From positions 1 to 64,000 of the forward strand of contig CABZAD010000003.1 of assembly GCA_902523665.1 (NCBI GenBank): a DNA stretch of 64,000 nucleotides, given 5' to 3'. Positions 10,397 through 18,853 of the stretch are shown here, one piece after another (position 1 is the first letter of the stretch; each line of letters begins with the position of its first letter). The notes under the pieces were generated by a model. The model saw only the letters and a program-made list of their open reading frames with translations, was not told the DNA's origin and searched no databases. A program made the translations under genes and the position numbers. Source of the DNA: an uncultured Bacteroidota bacterium. Its GTDB lineage: Bacteria; Bacteroidota; Bacteroidia; Flavobacteriales; Flavobacteriaceae.

Positions 10397-11008
10397 ATGA
10401 AAAAATTAATCACTTTATTAATGTTTGTCTCACTGGTTTCATGTAATATGAACTCTAACAAGTCAGAAGAGACAAGTAACGTTACAGTTAATGCGTCTGA
10501 TGCAATTTATAATATTAATCAAGACGAAAGTAGCCTTGTTTGGACTGGTAGAGAAGTCTCAACAAGCTCCCACTATGGATCAATTAATTTTACATCTGGA
10601 CAATTTGAGGTTGTAGATGGTCTTATTTCACAGGGTGAGTTTTTTGTTGACATGACATCTATAAACGTGCAAGATTTAACAGGTGGAAGTAAAGAAAGGT
10701 TAGAGGGCCATTTAAGATCAGATGATTTTTTTTCAGTCGAATCTTTTCCTTCAGCTCATCTATATATTTCAAGTTCAGAGCTAATATCTGATGGAAAATG
10801 GATGGTGAATGGTTTTTTAACCATAAAAGACATTTCACACCCTGTTTTATTTGAAATGGCAAACACTCAAGATGGGTGGACTGCTAACCTTGTTTTTGAT
10901 AGATCAAAGTATAATGTGAAGTTTAGATCAGGAACATTTTTTGAAAATCTTGGTGACAAACTCATTTACGATGATATTGAGTTAGAAATTAATCTAAAAA
11001 CTTCATAA
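10397..11008 (+). CDS. YceI-family lipoprotein
   Basis: A 203-residue protein with a lipoprotein signal (MKKLITLLMFVSLVSC, lipid-bearing Cys16). It is followed by a YceI-like beta-barrel: SSLVWTGREV, FTSGQFEVVDG, GGSKERLEGHLRSDDFFSVESFP, and MVNGFLTIKDISHPV. YceI proteins are lipocalin-like and bind polyisoprenoids or amphipathic molecules in the periplasm; some respond to stress or pH. It is followed after one base by a CDGSH mini-protein gene and then an FMN reductase, suggesting a redox-linked operon. A palindrome just upstream may control it. Confidence 0.88.
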   Translation: MKKLITLLMFVSLVSCNMNSNKSEETSNVTVNASDAIYNINQDESSLVWTGREVSTSSHYGSINFTSGQFEVVDGLISQGEFFVDMTSINVQDLTGGSKERLEGHLRSDDFFSVESFPSAHLYISSSELISDGKWMVNGFLTIKDISHPVLFEMANTQDGWTANLVFDRSKYNVKFRSGTFFENLGDKLIYDDIELEINLKTS

Positions 11009-11009
11009 T

Positions 11010-11090
11010 ATGAATCCTAATAGACCTAGATGTGGATGTGGAAACACGCAAGACCCAGAAGGCTTTTGTGATGGCTCTCATAGCAGCTAA
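11010..11090 (+). CDS. 26-residue CDGSH-type iron-sulfur mini-protein
   Basis: A short frame with ATG at 11010, one base after the YceI stop, ending two bases before the next ATG. The peptide contains CGC, nine residues, then CDGSH, ending SS. This is the ligand pattern of CDGSH (mitoNEET-like) proteins, which hold a 2Fe-2S cluster with three cysteines and one histidine. The spacing between the CxC and CDGSH parts is one residue longer than the usual C-x-C-x2-(S/T)-x3-P-x-C-D-G-(S/A/T)-H. At 26 residues it is little more than the cluster loop. Position between two genes of the same operon, and the motif, make it credible as a coding gene. Confidence 0.75.
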   Translation: MNPNRPRCGCGNTQDPEGFCDGSHSS

Positions 11091-11092
11091 TA

Positions 11093-11653
11093 ATGAATAA
11101 GTTACTTGCATTTGGGGCTTCTTCCTCAAAAAACTCAAGGAACAAAAAACTAGCCTCGTATGTTGCCACTAGAATGGCTCCAAAAGAGGCTATTCTTGTT
11201 GACTTAAACGAATTCGAAATGCCAATTTATAGCGAAGATAGAGAACAAGAGATAGGCATACCAGATAAAGCATATGAGTTTAAAAAATTGGTTAATGAAA
11301 GTATTGGAATAATAATTTCACTTGCTGAGCACAATGGCTCCTATACCTCGGCATTTAAAAATATATATGATTGGATTTCTGTAATTGAAACAACAGTATG
11401 GGGTAATAAGCCCTTAATATTATTATCAACTAGTGATGGACAAAATGCTGGCAAAACAGTGCTTCAAACTGCCTTATCTCGCTTCTCTAGACAAAGTAAA
11501 GAGGAAATTCCTCATTTTTCACTTCCAAACTTTAATGTAAACTTTTCAGATACTGATGGAATTATCAACAAAAAACTAAGTGGAGAGTTAGATAAACAAA
11601 TAAGTATATTCTCCAGTCAAGTTGATAACTTACTTGATTCCTGTAATAATTAG
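11093..11653 (+). CDS. NADPH-dependent FMN reductase family oxidoreductase
   Basis: A 186-residue flavodoxin-like protein. The phosphate-binding loop is LLAFGASSSKNSRNKKLA (residues 4-21). The flavin-binding SLAEHNGSYTSAFKNIYDWI near residues 77-96 is the family signature, written in relatives as PEYNxSxxxxLKNxxDW. Such enzymes reduce flavin, quinone, azo or chromate substrates with NAD(P)H in the cytoplasm. It follows the CDGSH mini-protein by two bases and is the last gene of the yceI run. Its 3' end overlaps the convergent methyltransferase gene by 24 bases. Confidence 0.85.
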   Translation: MNKLLAFGASSSKNSRNKKLASYVATRMAPKEAILVDLNEFEMPIYSEDREQEIGIPDKAYEFKKLVNESIGIIISLAEHNGSYTSAFKNIYDWISVIETTVWGNKPLILLSTSDGQNAGKTVLQTALSRFSRQSKEEIPHFSLPNFNVNFSDTDGIINKKLSGELDKQISIFSSQVDNLLDSCNN

Positions 11654-12238
11654 TGTCCCATTCCACTTACCTTTTTTTCCGAAGTACCAATATTCTACAT
11701 TACTAAACCCTGCTGATTTAAAAAAGTTTAACCAAGTATTTTTAGATAATAATTGCATAGTAGTTATTGATATATCCTCCTTCCAACTGTGTGATGGTTT
11801 ATTTTCTATATAATGATCAATACCCATGATTAAACGACCTTTATTTTTTAACCAATTATCATAAATACGACTTATGATAATTTCAGGTTTTTCAAAATAA
11901 TAGAAAACCTCCATTGAGTGAACGATATCTACTTTTTCTTTAGGGATCCATTTTAATAGGTCATGGCAGAAGTATTCATTTTTATTATCTAACATTTTAG
12001 CCTTTTCGATCATATGAATTGATCCATCAACACCAATTGCACTAATACACTTTGGGTCAGAAGAAACTTTTCGAACTACCCAACCATTTCCACAGCCAGC
12101 ATCTATAAATTTATATTTATCGAATCCTTTTGTCGAATATTTAATCATGTTCTCAACAGATGTAGAATGGTTTTTCTCCATACCTTCATCTTTTCCATTT
12201 AAAACCCAATTACTAAAGACTTTGATAGGTGATTCCAT
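11630..12238 (-). CDS. Class I SAM-dependent methyltransferase
   Basis: A 202-residue protein with a class I methyltransferase core. Motif I is FIDAGCGNGWVV near residue 45, the acidic ribose-binding GVDGSIHMIEKA lies near residue 70, and DIVHSMEVFYYFEKP near residue 102 is motif IV. These use S-adenosylmethionine; the acceptor cannot be told from sequence. Its start codon directly follows the stop of the histidine-phosphatase gene, so the two are co-transcribed. Its 3' end overlaps the convergent FMN reductase gene. Confidence 0.8.
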   Translation of the reverse strand: MESPIKVFSNWVLNGKDEGMEKNHSTSVENMIKYSTKGFDKYKFIDAGCGNGWVVRKVSSDPKCISAIGVDGSIHMIEKAKMLDNKNEYFCHDLLKWIPKEKVDIVHSMEVFYYFEKPEIIISRIYDNWLKNKGRLIMGIDHYIENKPSHSWKEDISITTMQLLSKNTWLNFFKSAGFSNVEYWYFGKKGKWNGTLIITGIK

Positions 12239-12733
12239 TTAATCTACAGTTATTAATTTGTGGGTTACACTGAAATCACAGAGAGAAACAATATAAAGAT
12301 TAGAATTATTCAAGTCATTAATTTGATCATAATAATCTTCCTCAATAAGATTATTTACAAAACCAGGAATAGTATTACTATGTCCAACAACAAGTGTATT
12401 TTCGCCAATACTTGATTTTAAAAAAGTTTTATCGATAATATCATCGGAAGAGTAAATAAGTATTTCCAAGTTATTATTTTCTGCAAGAGGTTTGACTGTT
12501 TTTATTGTCCTTTTGTAATTAGTAGAGTATATTCTAGAAATGTTTTTATCAATAAAAAATCTTTTCCAATTTTCAGCTCTTAAAAAACCTTTATTACTAA
12601 GATCTGGATCACGATTTGATTTATCTGCCCTTACTTTCTCAGCATGTCTAATTAGGTATATGTTAGAACACTCTTCACTAGGTTTAAAAAATGAAATGAA
12701 TACGAGAAGAAATAATATTTTTAAAATATTCAA
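12239..12733 (-). CDS. Histidine phosphatase superfamily protein (SixA-like), exported
   Basis: A 164-residue protein. A hydrophobic N-terminus (MNILKILFLLVFISFF) looks like a signal peptide or anchor. The catalytic motif IYLIRHAEK near residues 25-33 supplies the phosphohistidine, TNYKRTIKT supplies the second arginine, and VVGHSNTIPG near residue 115 the second catalytic histidine. The family covers phosphoglycerate-mutase-like phosphatases; substrate unknown. Its first four bases overlap the end of the TIGR02206 gene upstream, and its stop abuts the methyltransferase start, giving a three-gene run. Confidence 0.8.
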   Translation of the reverse strand: MNILKILFLLVFISFFKPSEECSNIYLIRHAEKVRADKSNRDPDLSNKGFLRAENWKRFFIDKNISRIYSTNYKRTIKTVKPLAENNNLEILIYSSDDIIDKTFLKSSIGENTLVVGHSNTIPGFVNNLIEEDYYDQINDLNNSNLYIVSLCDFSVTHKLITVD

Positions 12734-13434
12734 AGTATTATTTTTCTTCTACTTATAGCATAAATTAAATATGCAATAATCATTACAAGGGGCTCCCATA
12801 TAAGTAGATAGTATGGCCACTCTCCAATTACAAGAGGGTTGTTTACCTGTGGGGCAGCATTAACATACATATAATTGGAGTCTAATAGAAAATTAATTGG
12901 CATTATGATTGCCATTAAGATATTAAGGTGAATCCAAATCTTAAACCAAGAAAACTTAGGAAGTTTGAGGCCTAAATGTAAAAACATAAAAATTGGCAGA
13001 ACTATAATTAAACTATGAGAAACATAATAGTTTAAATAGTATCTTAAAGATCCGTCAAAATAGTTCATCTGCGGTGTCAAAATTGCCATTATACCACCGA
13101 TAACTCCTGTATAATATACAAACTGAAAGAGCTTGTCTTTCTTCTTAACAAAAGGAAGCACACAACATATAATGGAGGATATTCCACACAATTGTATAGG
13201 TAAATTATATTGAACATCCCATGTGCCACTCATAATATATCCTCCATTTTCAGTAATAAAATCAAGAATCATTATAACCCCAATAAGATATGTAATCTTG
13301 ATTTTCTGTGTTCTGTTTAAAAACCGAGCAACAATTAAAGGAACAGAAATAAAGATTAGTGAAAATATAGTCCAAGTCTTCCATTCATCTGTCATAAATT
13401 CAACGACATAAATTGGAATTGGATTTTCTTCCAT
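12730..13434 (-). CDS. TIGR02206-family membrane protein (YwaF-like)
   Basis: A 234-residue polytopic membrane protein with about six to seven hydrophobic helices. Features typical of TIGR02206/YwaF are the QLCGISSIICCVLPF stretch near residue 85, YTGVIGGIMAILTPQ near residue 110, YYVSHSLIIVLPIFM near residue 140 and the C-terminal GEWPYYLLIWEP. The function of this family is unknown. It is the first gene of a run leading to the phosphatase and methyltransferase genes, with a four-base overlap. Confidence 0.8.
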   Translation of the reverse strand: MEENPIPIYVVEFMTDEWKTWTIFSLIFISVPLIVARFLNRTQKIKITYLIGVIMILDFITENGGYIMSGTWDVQYNLPIQLCGISSIICCVLPFVKKKDKLFQFVYYTGVIGGIMAILTPQMNYFDGSLRYYLNYYVSHSLIIVLPIFMFLHLGLKLPKFSWFKIWIHLNILMAIIMPINFLLDSNYMYVNAAPQVNNPLVIGEWPYYLLIWEPLVMIIAYLIYAISRRKIIL

Positions 13435-13468
13435 ATTAAAGTGGTTTTTTCAAATGTATAAAAACTAT

Positions 13469-14443
13469 TTAACTAAGATTATAATAGAATGAGTTTCTCA
13501 ATAATTCAAGACTTTTTGGTACTGCAGTATTTGCATCTTCATTTCCCTCAAACTCAAGGGATATATATCCTTTATAGTTGTTTTTTCTCATCAATTCACC
13601 AATTGAATTATAATCAATATTAATCTGATTAAAAGCTGGCCATTTTGCGCCACCATAGTATGTTTTTGCCTGAATCAAGCATGTGTGTGGAGCTAACTCA
13701 GCTAGTTGCTCTTCTCTATTATCAAAGAAGTTACCTGTATCCAGAGTAACACTTAACCATGGAGAGTCTATAGCATTAACAATTTTCATTACCCCTTTAG
13801 AAGTTAAACCTAAACCCCAGTGGTTTTCTAGTCCGAGAACGACTCCACATTTTTCTGCTGTTGGAATACATTGTTCAATAGAATCGATAACCCATTTAAA
13901 TCCTTCTTCCTCTGTATAGCCGTCAATAATAGATTCTACACCTTTGTTATCCATTAGAACATCAAATTCTGATTTATCCCCAATAGGTTTTGTTGTTCCC
14001 CACCTTCCAGTATTAATTCTAATAGTAGGAATTCCTAAAGAGTAAGCCACCTCAATTTGATGCTTTGTTAATTCAATATTTTCTTTTCTTTTTGAGGCTT
14101 TTGGACTAACATAACTTTGATGGGTTGAGAGTCCCATGATATCTAAACCTGAATCAAATGCTCTTTTTTTGAGTTTTTGTAAATAACTATTTTCTTCGGA
14201 TTTCATTTGAATAAGTAGAAGTTCTATTCCGTCGAATCCAAACTCAGAGGCTTTATCAATGCAATATTCAATAGGAGTTTCTTGTCCATTGAATTGCCAG
14301 AACGAGTATGTAGAAACTCCAATAGGATTATGTTTAATATTTTTTGGAGTTATCTTGTTATTGGGATTAATATTTGAACAACCAACTAATGGGGCTCCTA
14401 TTGACGCAGTTACAAGCGATTTTAGTAAAGATCTTCTTTTCAT
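13469..14443 (-). CDS. Sugar phosphate isomerase/epimerase-like TIM-barrel lipoprotein
   Basis: A 324-residue protein of the xylose-isomerase-like TIM-barrel group. The N-terminus MKRRSLLKSLVTASIGAPLVGC has a twin-arginine-like RRSLLK motif and a lipobox (Cys22), so it is probably exported folded and lipid-anchored. Metal-site residues expected in this fold are visible: ELLLIQ near residue 74, LGLENHWG near 203, VTLDTGNFFD near 232 and SLEFEGNED near 298. Secreted members act on keto-sugars or inositols, but the substrate here is unknown. It starts about 107 bases from the divergent serine-hydrolase gene. Confidence 0.82.
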   Translation of the reverse strand: MKRRSLLKSLVTASIGAPLVGCSNINPNNKITPKNIKHNPIGVSTYSFWQFNGQETPIEYCIDKASEFGFDGIELLLIQMKSEENSYLQKLKKRAFDSGLDIMGLSTHQSYVSPKASKRKENIELTKHQIEVAYSLGIPTIRINTGRWGTTKPIGDKSEFDVLMDNKGVESIIDGYTEEEGFKWVIDSIEQCIPTAEKCGVVLGLENHWGLGLTSKGVMKIVNAIDSPWLSVTLDTGNFFDNREEQLAELAPHTCLIQAKTYYGGAKWPAFNQINIDYNSIGELMRKNNYKGYISLEFEGNEDANTAVPKSLELLRNSFYYNLS

Positions 14444-14510
14444 TTAGAATAATTTATTTTTTTATTTAAATTTAATAAATTCATATTCAAAAAATCAAAA
14501 ATAAATTTTT

Positions 14511-14538
14511 AAAAAACTCCTAAGATTAGGGTTTTTTT
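14511..14538 (+). promoter_or_regulatory. Short hairpin with T-run in leader of serine hydrolase gene
   Basis: CCTAA and TTAGG flank a two-base centre, framed by an A-run before and seven Ts after. It looks like a small intrinsic terminator or attenuator just before the ATG at 14551, but there is no upstream gene on this strand to terminate and the stem is very short. Confidence 0.25.
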
Positions 14539-14550
14539 ATTTTTGATAAT

Positions 14551-15705
14551 ATGAGAAATATTTTATTATTATTTGTATCACTATTTTTTTTCCAGGGGTG
14601 TTTTTTTGAACATGATCCACTTATATCTGCATTAAATAATGATGATTTTAAAAGAAAATTTATAAAAGACAAAGAAAAATATGAAATACAAATTCTTTAT
14701 ACAGAAGTTTCAAAAAACAAACTTGGTCAAATAGAATTTACAGATTTTCAGTTTCAATTAAATGATCAAAAGTATTTTTATCCAGCAAGTACAATTAAAT
14801 TACCCGTTACAGTTATGGCTTTATCGAAAATTAATGAGCTAAGGGCTGGAGGGTCAAATATTTCTCTTAAATCTAAAATCAAACTTTCTTTAATAAATGA
14901 TAAGAAAGAAATTATTATAAAGGATTCTATTACGTCTTTTCAGAATTTAATTGCAGATGTTTTTTTAGTTAGTGATAATTCTGCATCTAATGTTCTGATT
15001 GATTTTTTAGGGTATAATTATTTTAACCTATCTATGCGTAATTCAGGATATGAAAACACATATCTAAATCATAAGTTTAATCCTGACCCTTTTATTGATT
15101 CTTCATGGATAATTAGTACTATTGATAATGATATAATATCATCTAAAGAAAATAAAATAACTGTTTTAGCTAGCAGTGATATATCAAATTTAAAAAAGGG
15201 AAAAAAAAGATTTATAAATGGAGAAATAATTAATGAACCATTAGACTTTTCATCAAAGAATCGGTCATCATTAACAGATATGCATAATATAATGAAGAAT
15301 TTAATTTATCCTGAGATTACTCTCTCAAAATTTAATTTAAATGTAGAAGACTATGATTTCTTGAGATATTGGATGAGTAGATTTACTTATGAAGATCTTG
15401 GTAACAAATACATTACAAATGAAAAATTCTTTAAATCATATAATAAGTTCTTTATCCATGGAATGGATACTGTTTTGAAAAAGACTGATGTTAGGGTATA
15501 CAATAAGATTGGACAGGCATATGGAACTTCCACGGATAGTGCATATATTAAAAATTATAGAGAAGATATTGAGTTTTTCCTAACGGCAACTATATACACC
15601 AATAATAACGAAATAATTAATGATGATATTTATGAGTATAGTGATATAGCTATTCCTTTTTTATCAAAATTATCGAACATTCTTTATAAAAATCTGGCTG
15701 ATTAG
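14551..15705 (+). CDS. Beta-lactamase-fold serine hydrolase lipoprotein
   Basis: A 384-residue exported protein. The lipobox LFFFQGC gives Cys17. The class A beta-lactamase/PBP-like active-site motifs are recognisable: ASTIK (Ser80-x-x-Lys83), SDN (141-143), and KIG (319-321) where class A enzymes have K-[ST]-G. It is longer than a class A beta-lactamase (about 290 residues) and the third motif is altered. A role as a penicillin-recognising or other ester/amide hydrolase is therefore more likely than true antibiotic hydrolysis. Its last four bases overlap the convergent oxygenase gene. Confidence 0.78.
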   Translation: MRNILLLFVSLFFFQGCFFEHDPLISALNNDDFKRKFIKDKEKYEIQILYTEVSKNKLGQIEFTDFQFQLNDQKYFYPASTIKLPVTVMALSKINELRAGGSNISLKSKIKLSLINDKKEIIIKDSITSFQNLIADVFLVSDNSASNVLIDFLGYNYFNLSMRNSGYENTYLNHKFNPDPFIDSSWIISTIDNDIISSKENKITVLASSDISNLKKGKKRFINGEIINEPLDFSSKNRSSLTDMHNIMKNLIYPEITLSKFNLNVEDYDFLRYWMSRFTYEDLGNKYITNEKFFKSYNKFFIHGMDTVLKKTDVRVYNKIGQAYGTSTDSAYIKNYREDIEFFLTATIYTNNNEIINDDIYEYSDIAIPFLSKLSNILYKNLAD

Positions 15706-16652
15706 TCTTTAACTAATCCTAGATCAACTAATCTCTGATAGAGAAAGTCTCCTGCTGTTATGTCCTTAAATCCTTTAGGATTATTTTCGTCAACACACGA
15801 ATCAAGGCAGTCAAGTGGCATTTCGAGTCTAGGATGAAGAAAAAAGGGAATGGAATATCTAGATCCATTCCAAAGACTTCTAGGAGGATTTACAACTTTG
15901 TGTATAGTAGATTTTAATTTATTATTTGTGTGTCTAGACAGCATATCACCGATATTGACAATTATTTCATCATCTTCAGCAATAGCATCAACCCATTCCC
16001 CTCTATTATTTAAAACTTGTAAGCCTCTCCCTTGTGCACCCATTAGAAGTGTGATTAAATTAATGTCTCCGTGAGCAGCAGCTCTTTCTGCTTTTTTTGG
16101 CTCTTCAGTAATAGGAGGATAATGAATTGCTCTGAGAATGGAGTTGCCATTAAATATGTGGTTGTCAAAATATGTTTCTTCTAAATTTAAATAACATGCA
16201 ATTGCTCTTAAAATATGTCTTCCAGTATCCTCAAGTAGCTCATAGGTTTTTTGACCAATCTTGTTAAAATTTTCAAGTTCTTCTACAATAACATTTTCAG
16301 GATATTTATCCTCCATTTCAGGTTCATTTTTAACATACTGACCAAAATGCCAAAATTCTTTTAAATCACCCACATTTTTTCCTTTTGCATGTTCTTTTCC
16401 AAATGGAGTAAAGCCTCTCTGACTAGCAAGACCTTTAATAATATATTTAGACTTAACGTTATCTGGAAGATTAAAAAATTGTTTAACTTCTTTGTATAAA
16501 GAGTCTTTTACTTCATCATTAAGTAAGTGACCCTTAACTGCTACAAATCCAATTTCACTAAACCCTCTTCCAAGGTTTTTTATAAATTTTTCTTTGCTGT
16601 TTGAGTTACCTGATAAATAATCATTTAAGTTTACTTGTGGAATTCTACTCAT
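15702..16652 (-). CDS. Isopenicillin-N-synthase-like Fe(II)/2-oxoglutarate oxygenase
   Basis: A 316-residue non-heme iron oxygenase. The facial triad is visible: His194 and Asp196 in AAHGDINLITLL, and His251 in STIHKVVNPP. The 2-oxoglutarate-binding RYS (Arg265, Ser267) precedes IPFFLHPR. The N-terminal DIOX_N domain is present (IPQVNLNDYLSG to VKSKY). Bacterial relatives include ethylene-forming-enzyme-like and hydroxylase proteins; the substrate is not predictable. It is cytoplasmic. Its start lies two bases after the end of the riboflavin synthase gene in the same direction, so the two probably share a transcript. Confidence 0.85.
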   Translation of the reverse strand: MSRIPQVNLNDYLSGNSNSKEKFIKNLGRGFSEIGFVAVKGHLLNDEVKDSLYKEVKQFFNLPDNVKSKYIIKGLASQRGFTPFGKEHAKGKNVGDLKEFWHFGQYVKNEPEMEDKYPENVIVEELENFNKIGQKTYELLEDTGRHILRAIACYLNLEETYFDNHIFNGNSILRAIHYPPITEEPKKAERAAAHGDINLITLLMGAQGRGLQVLNNRGEWVDAIAEDDEIIVNIGDMLSRHTNNKLKSTIHKVVNPPRSLWNGSRYSIPFFLHPRLEMPLDCLDSCVDENNPKGFKDITAGDFLYQRLVDLGLVKD

Positions 16653-16654
16653 TT

Positions 16655-17239
16655 TTAGTCTTTTTTAGCAATTATTTTTGTAATATACTTACCCAATATG
16701 TCGAACTCTAGATTAACAAAACTTCCAGGCTTAATGGTTCTAAAGTTTGTATTTTCATATGTGTAGGGAATAATTGCAACTGAGAAAGAATCAGGTGATG
16801 AATCAACAACAGTTAAGCTTACACCATTAACAGTTATTGAGCCTTTCTCTACTGTAATGTTTTCCTTATTATGTTTAAAAAGATATTTCCAACTACCATT
16901 TGTCTCTTGAACCTCAGAACATATTGCAACTTCATCAACATGACCTTGAACAACATGCCCATCAAATCTTGAATTAATTGACATTGACCTTTCTATATTT
17001 ACAAGATCACCAGGAATTAGTTTACCAAGATTGCTTCTATTTAAGCTTTCTTCAATAACTGTAACAGTATAAACATCATCTTTAATGTCAACTACGGTTA
17101 GACATACTCCGTTGTGACAAAGACTTTGGTCAACTTTTAATTCTTTAGTTATGGAGGATTCTAAAGAAAGATTTAGATTACCTTTTTCTTTTTCAACTTT
17201 TTTAATTGTTGCCAAACATTCTATAATCCCGGTGAACAT
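16655..17239 (-). CDS. ribE: Riboflavin synthase alpha chain
   Basis: A 194-residue cytoplasmic enzyme that dismutates two 6,7-dimethyl-8-ribityllumazine molecules to riboflavin. The N-terminus MFTGII is diagnostic. The two homologous lumazine-binding halves are clear from the repeated HNGVCLTVVD (about 42-51) and VNGVSLTVVD (about 137-146), and VVQGHVDEVA lies between them. Length is normal to slightly short. It is divergent from pdxA with a 46-base gap and is followed closely by the oxygenase gene. Confidence 0.95.
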   Translation of the reverse strand: MFTGIIECLATIKKVEKEKGNLNLSLESSITKELKVDQSLCHNGVCLTVVDIKDDVYTVTVIEESLNRSNLGKLIPGDLVNIERSMSINSRFDGHVVQGHVDEVAICSEVQETNGSWKYLFKHNKENITVEKGSITVNGVSLTVVDSSPDSFSVAIIPYTYENTNFRTIKPGSFVNLEFDILGKYITKIIAKKD

Positions 17240-17248
17240 TATTATCTT

Positions 17249-17256
17249 TATTTTTG
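17249..17256 (+). promoter_or_regulatory. -7 box for pdxA
   Basis: TATTTTTG matches TAnnTTTG and lies 29 bases before the pdxA GTG. No convincing -33 TTTG is seen because this region overlaps the start of ribE. Confidence 0.4.
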
Positions 17257-17285
17257 CTCAGTAAAATTAGTAATTAAATTAACTA

Positions 17286-18287
17286 GTGGTAAAATCAAAA
17301 AAAATAAATGTTGGAATTTCTATTGGTGATCCCAACGGTATTGGAATAGAAGTTATGCTTAAAGCGCTTTCTGAGAGGACTTCGAATGATAATTGTAACT
17401 TTATAATTTATTCTTCACATGAATTAATTGAAAATCAGAAAAAAGATTTAAATATTAAGTCACTTCCTTTAAAAAAAATAGAAAGCTTTGATGAAATATC
17501 TCATAACTCACTTAATATTAAAGAAGTATTTACTGAATCAAAATATGAATTTGGGATGTTCGATAAATATGTTTCTCAGAATGCAATTATTTCTTTTAAA
17601 GAAGCGGTAAAAGATGCCAGTCTCAGGAAGATTGATGTCCTAATTACTTCACCAATTGATAAAAATCTATCTTTTTCTAAAACTTTTAAATATTCAGGAC
17701 ATACACAATATTTAAGAAACTATTTTAATGAAGATCCAATTATGTTAATGGTCTCCAAGAAACTTAAAGTGGGATTACTAACTGAGCATATAGCTCTTCA
17801 AGATGTTGTCCATAATATTACAGTTGAAAAAACAATCAAAAAATTAAAACTTTTATGCCATGTCATAAACAAAGACTTCGGTATACTTAAACCTAAGATT
17901 GCAGTTCTGTCAATAAATCCACATATTGGAGATAACGGTGTGATTGGAACTGAAGATCAAAAACTATTAATCCCAGCTATAAATGAGTTAAATAAAAATG
18001 AGGATATAATTTTTGGTCCGTTTTCAGCCGATACCTTTTTCTGTAATAATTATACTAAATATGATGCTACTCTAGCAGTGTATCATGACCAAGGATTAAT
18101 CCCATTTAAGACTATTTCTTTTGGTGAAGGAGTAAATTATAGTGCAGGTCTTTCTATTATTCGGACTTCTCCAGATCATGGCACAGGTTTTAACATTGCA
18201 GGAAAGAGTATTGCAGATCCATCTTCTTTTAGACATGCTTTGAATTTAGCTTTGGATATACATGAGATAAGAAATAAGATACTTTGA
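17286..18287 (+). CDS. pdxA: 4-hydroxythreonine-4-phosphate dehydrogenase
   Basis: A 333-residue enzyme of the DXP-dependent vitamin B6 pathway. It oxidises 4-phosphohydroxy-L-threonine with NAD(P) to the aminoketone that PdxJ condenses. Family motifs are the N-terminal ISIGDPNGIGIE, LITSPIDKN followed by the metal-binding YSGHTQYLRNYF, LSINPHIGDNG, and VYHDQGLIPFK (metal-binding histidine), ending RTSPDHGTGFNIAGK. The start codon is GTG; no in-frame ATG lies before the conserved ISIGDPNG. It is followed by a promoter for the DUF177 block. Confidence 0.95.
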   Translation: MVKSKKINVGISIGDPNGIGIEVMLKALSERTSNDNCNFIIYSSHELIENQKKDLNIKSLPLKKIESFDEISHNSLNIKEVFTESKYEFGMFDKYVSQNAIISFKEAVKDASLRKIDVLITSPIDKNLSFSKTFKYSGHTQYLRNYFNEDPIMLMVSKKLKVGLLTEHIALQDVVHNITVEKTIKKLKLLCHVINKDFGILKPKIAVLSINPHIGDNGVIGTEDQKLLIPAINELNKNEDIIFGPFSADTFFCNNYTKYDATLAVYHDQGLIPFKTISFGEGVNYSAGLSIIRTSPDHGTGFNIAGKSIADPSSFRHALNLALDIHEIRNKIL

Positions 18288-18316
18288 TATTAAATAGATA
18301 AATTTTTATAAATTTG
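18283..18316 (+). promoter_or_regulatory. Bacteroidota-type promoter of the DUF177-rpmF-fabH-acc block
   Basis: TTTG at 18283-18286 and TAAATTTG at 18309-18316 are separated by 22 bases, the expected -33/-7 layout for the Bacteroidota primary sigma factor. The start codon follows 18 bases later. This is the cleanest promoter in the window. Confidence 0.65.
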
Positions 18317-18334
18317 CCGCTCAATTGTTAAGTG

Positions 18335-18853
18335 ATGAAATCGCTTTCGCCATATTTGATAAAGTTTTCAGGTTTGAAAGATGGTATTCATCTATTTAAT
18401 TATGAGTTAGGAAATAAGTTCTTTAAAAATTTTGACTATTACGATTTTTATGACGCCAAACTTTTTGCTAAGCTTGAGTTAGAGAAACAATCTACACTGT
18501 TAAACCTTAAATTTTCATTTCATGGTGAAATTGAGGTACAATGTGATGTTTCTATGGAGAATTTTAATCTTGAATTAAAGACTGAACATGGAGTAGTTGT
18601 GAAATTTAAAGATGATATAATCTCAACAGATGATAAAGTTATATTTATGCCAGTTGGGTCTCATAGTATAGATGTTTCTCACTTAATATACGAAAGTATA
18701 ATTTTAGCAGTTCCTCAAAAAAAGGTTCATCCTGGAGTAGAAAACGGTTCATTAAAATCGGATATAGTTGAAAAGTTAGAAGCACTTAAACCTAAAAAGA
18801 ATTTTAAAGAAAAAACTGACCCTAGGTGGGACAAATTAAAAGATTTACTATAA
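18335..18853 (+). CDS. DUF177 (YceD-like) protein
   Basis: A 172-residue cytoplasmic protein with the DUF177 layout: FHGEIEVQCDVSMENFNLEL near residue 68, DVSHLIYESIILAVPQKKVHP near residue 113, and a C-terminal LKPKKNFKEKTDPRWDKLKDLL ending characteristic of family members. DUF177 proteins are encoded before rpmF in most bacteria and have been linked to 23S rRNA or ribosome accumulation. I prefer the ATG at 18335; a GTG at 18332 directly precedes it. The stop directly abuts the rpmF ATG. Confidence 0.88.
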   Translation: MKSLSPYLIKFSGLKDGIHLFNYELGNKFFKNFDYYDFYDAKLFAKLELEKQSTLLNLKFSFHGEIEVQCDVSMENFNLELKTEHGVVVKFKDDIISTDDKVIFMPVGSHSIDVSHLIYESIILAVPQKKVHPGVENGSLKSDIVEKLEALKPKKNFKEKTDPRWDKLKDLL

